DNA of 64,000 nucleotides from CAWAND01 sp963797485 (GTDB lineage: Bacteria; Chloroflexota; Anaerolineae; Anaerolineales; E44-bin32): the NCBI GenBank assembly GCA_963797485.1, contig CAWCPF010000003.1:434001-498000 (forward strand). Direction: 5' to 3'. A program made the translations under genes and the position numbers. Below the pieces are notes generated by a model, which was not told the DNA's origin, ran no database searches, and worked only from the letters and a program-made list of their open reading frames with translations. Within the stretch, counting starts at the first letter, position 1, and every line of letters starts with the position of its first letter. Positions 60,897-64,000 of this stretch are shown here, one piece after another.

Positions 60897-62444
60897 TTAT
60901 TCCCATTCGATCGTCGCCGGCGGCTTGCTGGTTATGTCGTAAACCACCCGATTGACCCCTTCGACTTCGTTCACGATGCGGTTGCTGATCCGAGCCAGCA
61001 CCGTGTCGGGCAGGCGCGCCCAATCGGCGGTCATGAAATCCTCGGTTGTGACCGCCCGCAAGGCGATCACCTCCTGATACGTGCGTTGATCTCCCATCAC
61101 GCCCACCGAGTGGACCGGGAGCAGCACGGCAAAAGCCTGAGACGTCCCCTCGCCGTCCGAGCCAAGCTGCATCAGGCCGCCGCGCTCGAGCTCATCAGTC
61201 AAGATGCTATCGGCTTTTCGCAGCCGGTCCAGTCGTTCCCGGCTGACAGTCCCCAGACATCGGACGGCCAGGCCCGGTCCAGGAAACGGCTGTCGGTCGA
61301 TCAACGACGGGGGCAATCCCAATTCATGGCCCACGCGGCGCACCTCGTCCTTAAAGAGGTAGCGCAGCGGCTCGACCAGCTGGAAACCCAGATCGGCCGG
61401 AAGGCCGCCGACGTTGTGATGCGTCTTGATGCGGGCGGCCTTGCGCCTATCCGGGCCGCTCAATTCGACCACGTCCGGGTAGATGGTGCCCTGGACCAGG
61501 TAGGCGGGGTTTCCGAGGCGCTTGGCGGCCAATTCAAAGGTGCGGATAAATTGCTCACCCACGATGCGCCGCTTGGCCTCCGGATCGGTCTCGCCGGACA
61601 GGGCCAGCAAAAAGGCTTGGCCGGCATCGACGTGCTCGAAGCGCGTCCCGACCAAGGGGCTGAAAGCCTGAACCACGGCCTCGGCCTCCCCGGCGCGAAG
61701 CAGGCCGGTGTCCACAAACACGCACACCAGCTGCGGACCGATCGCCTTCGAGACCAGGGCTGCCGCCACGGCGGAATCGACGCCGCCGCTGACGGCTGCC
61801 AGCACCAGCTGCGCACCGACCTGCTGGCGGACCCGGGCGACCGATTGGTCGATGATCGAGCCGGTGGTCCACTCCGGACGCGCCGCACACACGCCGAGGG
61901 CAAACGCGGCCAGCATCTGGTCGCCCATCGGCGTGTGACGGACCTCGGGATGGAACTGCAGCCCGATGCGCCTCCCGGCTGCGTCGGCCATGGCGGCGAT
62001 GGGGGCGTTGAGCGTGCCGGCGATGGCCTCAAACCCGGGAGGCAGTCTCTCGATCCGGTCGCCGTGCGACATCCAAACCGTCTGGTGGGGCGCCGGGAGC
62101 AAGGGCGAGTCGTGCAGCCGGTCGATCTCAGCCAGGCCGTATTCGCGCCTGGAGGATGGCGCCACCTTGCCTCCCAACGCGTGGGTCAGGGCCTGCATCC
62201 CGTAGCAAATCCCAAGCACGGGCAGGTCGAACTCGAGGATGTAGCCTGGGATCTGGGGTGCCCCCGATTCGTAGACCGAGGCAGGCCCTCCCGAGAGCAC
62301 AAAACCCTTGGGTTGCAGGGCCATGACCTCGGACTGGGGGGCGTCGAAGGGAAAAAGTTCGCAGTAGACGTGGGCTTCGCGGATGCGGCGTGCGATCAAT
62401 TGGGCGTACTGGGATCCAAAGTCCAATACGGCCAGGCTGTCCAT
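60897..62444 (-). CDS. guaA: GMP synthase (glutamine-hydrolysing)
   Basis: Converts XMP to GMP. The 515 residues have the class I amidotransferase domain (VLDFGSQYAQLIARRI; nucleophile Cys in VLGICYGMQAL near residue 97; His/Glu in LQFHPEV), the ATP-pyrophosphatase loop AVSGGVDSAVAAAL near residue 220, and the C-terminal dimerisation domain ending PPATIEWE, the invariant family end. It follows xpt by four bases, forming a purine-salvage pair. Confidence 0.97.
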   Translation of the reverse strand: MDSLAVLDFGSQYAQLIARRIREAHVYCELFPFDAPQSEVMALQPKGFVLSGGPASVYESGAPQIPGYILEFDLPVLGICYGMQALTHALGGKVAPSSRREYGLAEIDRLHDSPLLPAPHQTVWMSHGDRIERLPPGFEAIAGTLNAPIAAMADAAGRRIGLQFHPEVRHTPMGDQMLAAFALGVCAARPEWTTGSIIDQSVARVRQQVGAQLVLAAVSGGVDSAVAAALVSKAIGPQLVCVFVDTGLLRAGEAEAVVQAFSPLVGTRFEHVDAGQAFLLALSGETDPEAKRRIVGEQFIRTFELAAKRLGNPAYLVQGTIYPDVVELSGPDRRKAARIKTHHNVGGLPADLGFQLVEPLRYLFKDEVRRVGHELGLPPSLIDRQPFPGPGLAVRCLGTVSRERLDRLRKADSILTDELERGGLMQLGSDGEGTSQAFAVLLPVHSVGVMGDQRTYQEVIALRAVTTEDFMTADWARLPDTVLARISNRIVNEVEGVNRVVYDITSKPPATIEWE

Positions 62445-62448
62445 CGCG

Positions 62449-63021
62449 TTACTCGGCGAAGACGATCTTGCCGTCGGACATGTCGGTGATGACCGCCAGC
62501 GTCTCGATGGGCACGCCCAAGGGGGCGAGCATCTCCCGCCCGCCCTCGAAACGTTTCTCGATCAAGGCGCCCACGCCGACAACCGACGAGCCGGCGGCCC
62601 TGGCCAGACGCACCAGCCCCATGATGGTCTGACCGCTGGCCAGGAAGTCGTCAATGATCAGCACGCGCTCGTCGGATCCCAGGTACTCGGGCGACACGAT
62701 CAGCTCGACCGTGCGGCCCTTGGTGTGGGAAGGGGCGAGGGTCAGGAAGATTTGATCCGGCATGGTGATCGGCTTGGTCTTGCGCGCGTACACTACCGGG
62801 ATCCCCAGGTGGCCGGCGGTGGTCAGGGCCGGGGCAATCCCCGAGATCTCAGCCGTGAGCACCTTGGTGGCGCCGACGTCGGAGAAGCGGCTGGCCAGCT
62901 CGCGCCCACAGGCGTCGATAAGCACCGGATCGACCTGGTGATTAATGAAGCCGTCAACCTTGAGAATGCCGTCCCCGAGGTTTTTGCCATCGGTGAGGAT
63001 GCGGACTTTGAGGGCTTGCAT
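62449..63021 (-). CDS. xpt: Xanthine phosphoribosyltransferase
   Basis: Makes XMP from xanthine and PRPP, which guaA next converts to GMP. The 190 residues contain the PRPP loop VLIIDDFLASGQT near residue 123 and the Xpt-type start LKVRILTDGKNLGDGILKVD (cited in part), HQVDP and TAEISGIAPA. ATG 63021 is preceded by AAGGAGGT with 4-5 bases spacing, preferred over the upstream frame start. No purine riboswitch is evident; TACAAT lies about 30 bases upstream on the minus strand. Confidence 0.93.
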   Translation of the reverse strand: MQALKVRILTDGKNLGDGILKVDGFINHQVDPVLIDACGRELASRFSDVGATKVLTAEISGIAPALTTAGHLGIPVVYARKTKPITMPDQIFLTLAPSHTKGRTVELIVSPEYLGSDERVLIIDDFLASGQTIMGLVRLARAAGSSVVGVGALIEKRFEGGREMLAPLGVPIETLAVITDMSDGKIVFAE

Positions 63022-63114
63022 GGGGACCTCCTTCAAGGCGCCTCATTGTACATCGACGAGCCTCAAGCGGGAATCGATGCCTTTGTGCCGGTATGGCGCG
63101 CCGTGGCGCGGCGC

Positions 63115-63143
63115 TTGACATAGAACGCATGTTCCGCTAGAAT
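63115..63143 (+). promoter_or_regulatory. lexA promoter with LexA box in the spacer
   Basis: TTGACA (63115-63120), 17 bases, TAGAAT (63138-63143). The spacer contains GAACGCATGTTC (63123-63134), a perfect GAAC-N4-GTTC operator, so LexA would directly block RNA polymerase. Confidence 0.85.
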
Positions 63144-63208
63144 TCGAACAAGCGTGCGCCATTCGGGCAATCAACACCCAAGGGTCCCAGGCTCGACCGG
63201 AGGTGGGT

Positions 63209-63868
63209 ATGGTGAAGGGCAGGCTGTCAGACCGTCAGCGACGGATGTTGGACTTCATCCTCAGCTTCGGCGAGGAGAACGGCTATCCGCCCTCCATTCG
63301 GGAGATCGGGCAGGCGGTCAATATCTCGTCCACGTCGGTCGTGAACTACAACCTGAACCGATTGGTCGACGAGGGCTTCCTGGACCGGGACCAGAATGTC
63401 TCACGCGGCATCCGCCTGACCGACAAACTGATCCGGGCCACGGCGCAGCTGGGGGACGTGATCCGCATCCCATTGGTCGGACGCATCTTCGCCAGCGAGC
63501 CGGTGCCCGTGCCCAGTTCGAGCGCGCCGGCGTTCGGCGCCGACGAGGCGATCGAGATCACGCGTGATCTGCTCAAGGGCGAGGACGGGTTGTTTGCCCT
63601 GCAGGTAAAGGGTGATTCGATGGTCGACGCCATGGTAGCCGATGGCGACATCGTGGTGATGAAGAACGAGCCCGATTGGCGCAATGGCGACATGGTGGCG
63701 GTGTGGTTGAGCGATTCTGAAGAGACGACCCTGAAGCACATCTACAGAGAAGGCGAACGTGTCCGTCTCCAGCCGGCCAATCCGACGATGGGCCCCATCT
63801 ATATTGACAACCCCAAGTCGCTTAGGGTCCAGGGCAAAGTCATGCTGGTTGTACGCCAGATGAATTGA
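63209..63868 (+). CDS. lexA: LexA repressor
   Basis: SOS repressor that self-cleaves when RecA filaments form. The 219 residues have the DNA-binding winged helix (PPSIREIGQAV, SSTSVVNYNLNRL), catalytic Ser in VKGDSMVDAM near residue 130 and Lys in TTLKHIYREG near 167. The expected Ala-Gly cleavage bond reads GRIFASEPV, that is Ala-Ser. GGAGG lies 5 bases before ATG 63209; GTG 63203 is possible. Autoregulated by the operator above. A terminator follows. Confidence 0.95.
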   Translation: MVKGRLSDRQRRMLDFILSFGEENGYPPSIREIGQAVNISSTSVVNYNLNRLVDEGFLDRDQNVSRGIRLTDKLIRATAQLGDVIRIPLVGRIFASEPVPVPSSSAPAFGADEAIEITRDLLKGEDGLFALQVKGDSMVDAMVADGDIVVMKNEPDWRNGDMVAVWLSDSEETTLKHIYREGERVRLQPANPTMGPIYIDNPKSLRVQGKVMLVVRQMN

Positions 63869-63900
63869 GCCCACCGGCTCCGTTCACTTCCAGAAGGATC

Positions 63901-63936
63901 AAGGGGCTGTCTCAGTTACTCGTGAGACAGCCCCTT
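63901..63936 (+). terminator. Terminator of lexA, hairpin family member
   Basis: A perfect 13-bp stem AAGGGGCTGTCTC/GAGACAGCCCCTT with a 10-base loop, then CTGTTTA. Nearly the same stem as at 17034-17065. Confidence 0.8.
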
Positions 63937-64000
63937 CTGTTTATGAGGACTTCACCCCATCTCCGCCAGGACATCGGGCCGATTGGAACCCCGAAGGCGG

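Noticed and set aside
60864..62489. 541-codon plus-strand ORF over guaA
   Set aside because: Antisense shadow of a fully recognisable guaA with invariant motifs; composition typical of high-GC mirror frames.
1..64000. tRNA, rRNA, insertion sequence, prophage or toxin-antitoxin loci
   Set aside because: Read for cloverleaf ends, transposase motifs and paired small ORFs in gaps; none could be supported by eye.

Overview
This 64 kb window is high-GC bacterial chromosome and reads as a member of the Chloroflexota, probably Anaerolineae. The pointers are late menaquinone genes, an SCO1664/DUF3090/phosphomutase triad (known mainly from Actinobacteria and Chloroflexi), a bacterial nurA-herA pair, MutL/GlmL-type ATPase genes away from any glutamate mutase, proteins with tryptophan-rich 'PDWL' repeats, and a LexA box of the GAAC-N4-GTTC type. 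I see no phage, insertion sequence, CRISPR array, rRNA or tRNA. The assignment is inference from gene content only.

Layout. 1-9.0 kb: end of a citrate synthase gene, then a leftward block with a UbiD decarboxylase, a membrane-anchored molybdopterin oxidoreductase, a UbiA prenyltransferase, a NitT/TauT-type ABC importer, UbiE/MenG and a second methyltransferase. 9.0-17.7 kb: redoxin, zwf, a C39 peptidase-TPR protein, ferritin, a radical SAM-HhH protein, a two-component pair with a thioredoxin-like lipoprotein, and bioY. 17.7-21.3 kb: nurA, an unknown gene and herA, led by a promoter with a perfect LexA box. 21.4-29.6 kb: eight tightly packed rightward genes (membrane proteins, a zinc-ribbon scaffold with PDWL repeats, a MutL-type ATPase, a barrel-like protein and an LPVTG-tailed protein), a coherent unit of unknown function. 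29.7-40.1 kb: an ATPase fused to an OmpR-type DNA-binding domain, phosphohexomutase, an orphan solute-binding lipoprotein, uvrC, a receiver protein, galK, an XPB/Ssl2-like protein and a lipid kinase. 40.4-40.6 kb: a structured RNA gene with its own promoter and terminator. 40.6-53.7 kb: HAD phosphatase, GNAT, methyltransferase, hom, the triad, rarA, then maf, a MecA-like PBP, rsgA and a coaE-GNAT fusion. 53.9-60.8 kb: a VWA-FHA/PP2C phosphoprotein cluster with an unusual ladder of mini-ORFs, and a membrane gene. 60.9-64 kb: guaA, xpt and autoregulated lexA.

Two patterns cut across the window. First, ten genes carry small frame breaks (nine extra bases, two missing bases) that restore normal family sequences when corrected. 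This looks more like residual assembly errors than decay, but the bias to +1 deserves a check. Second, five TGTGA-N6-TCACA palindromes (four extending to TTGTGA-N6-TCACAA) occur where almost none are expected, which suggests a Rex- or CRP/FNR-type regulator.
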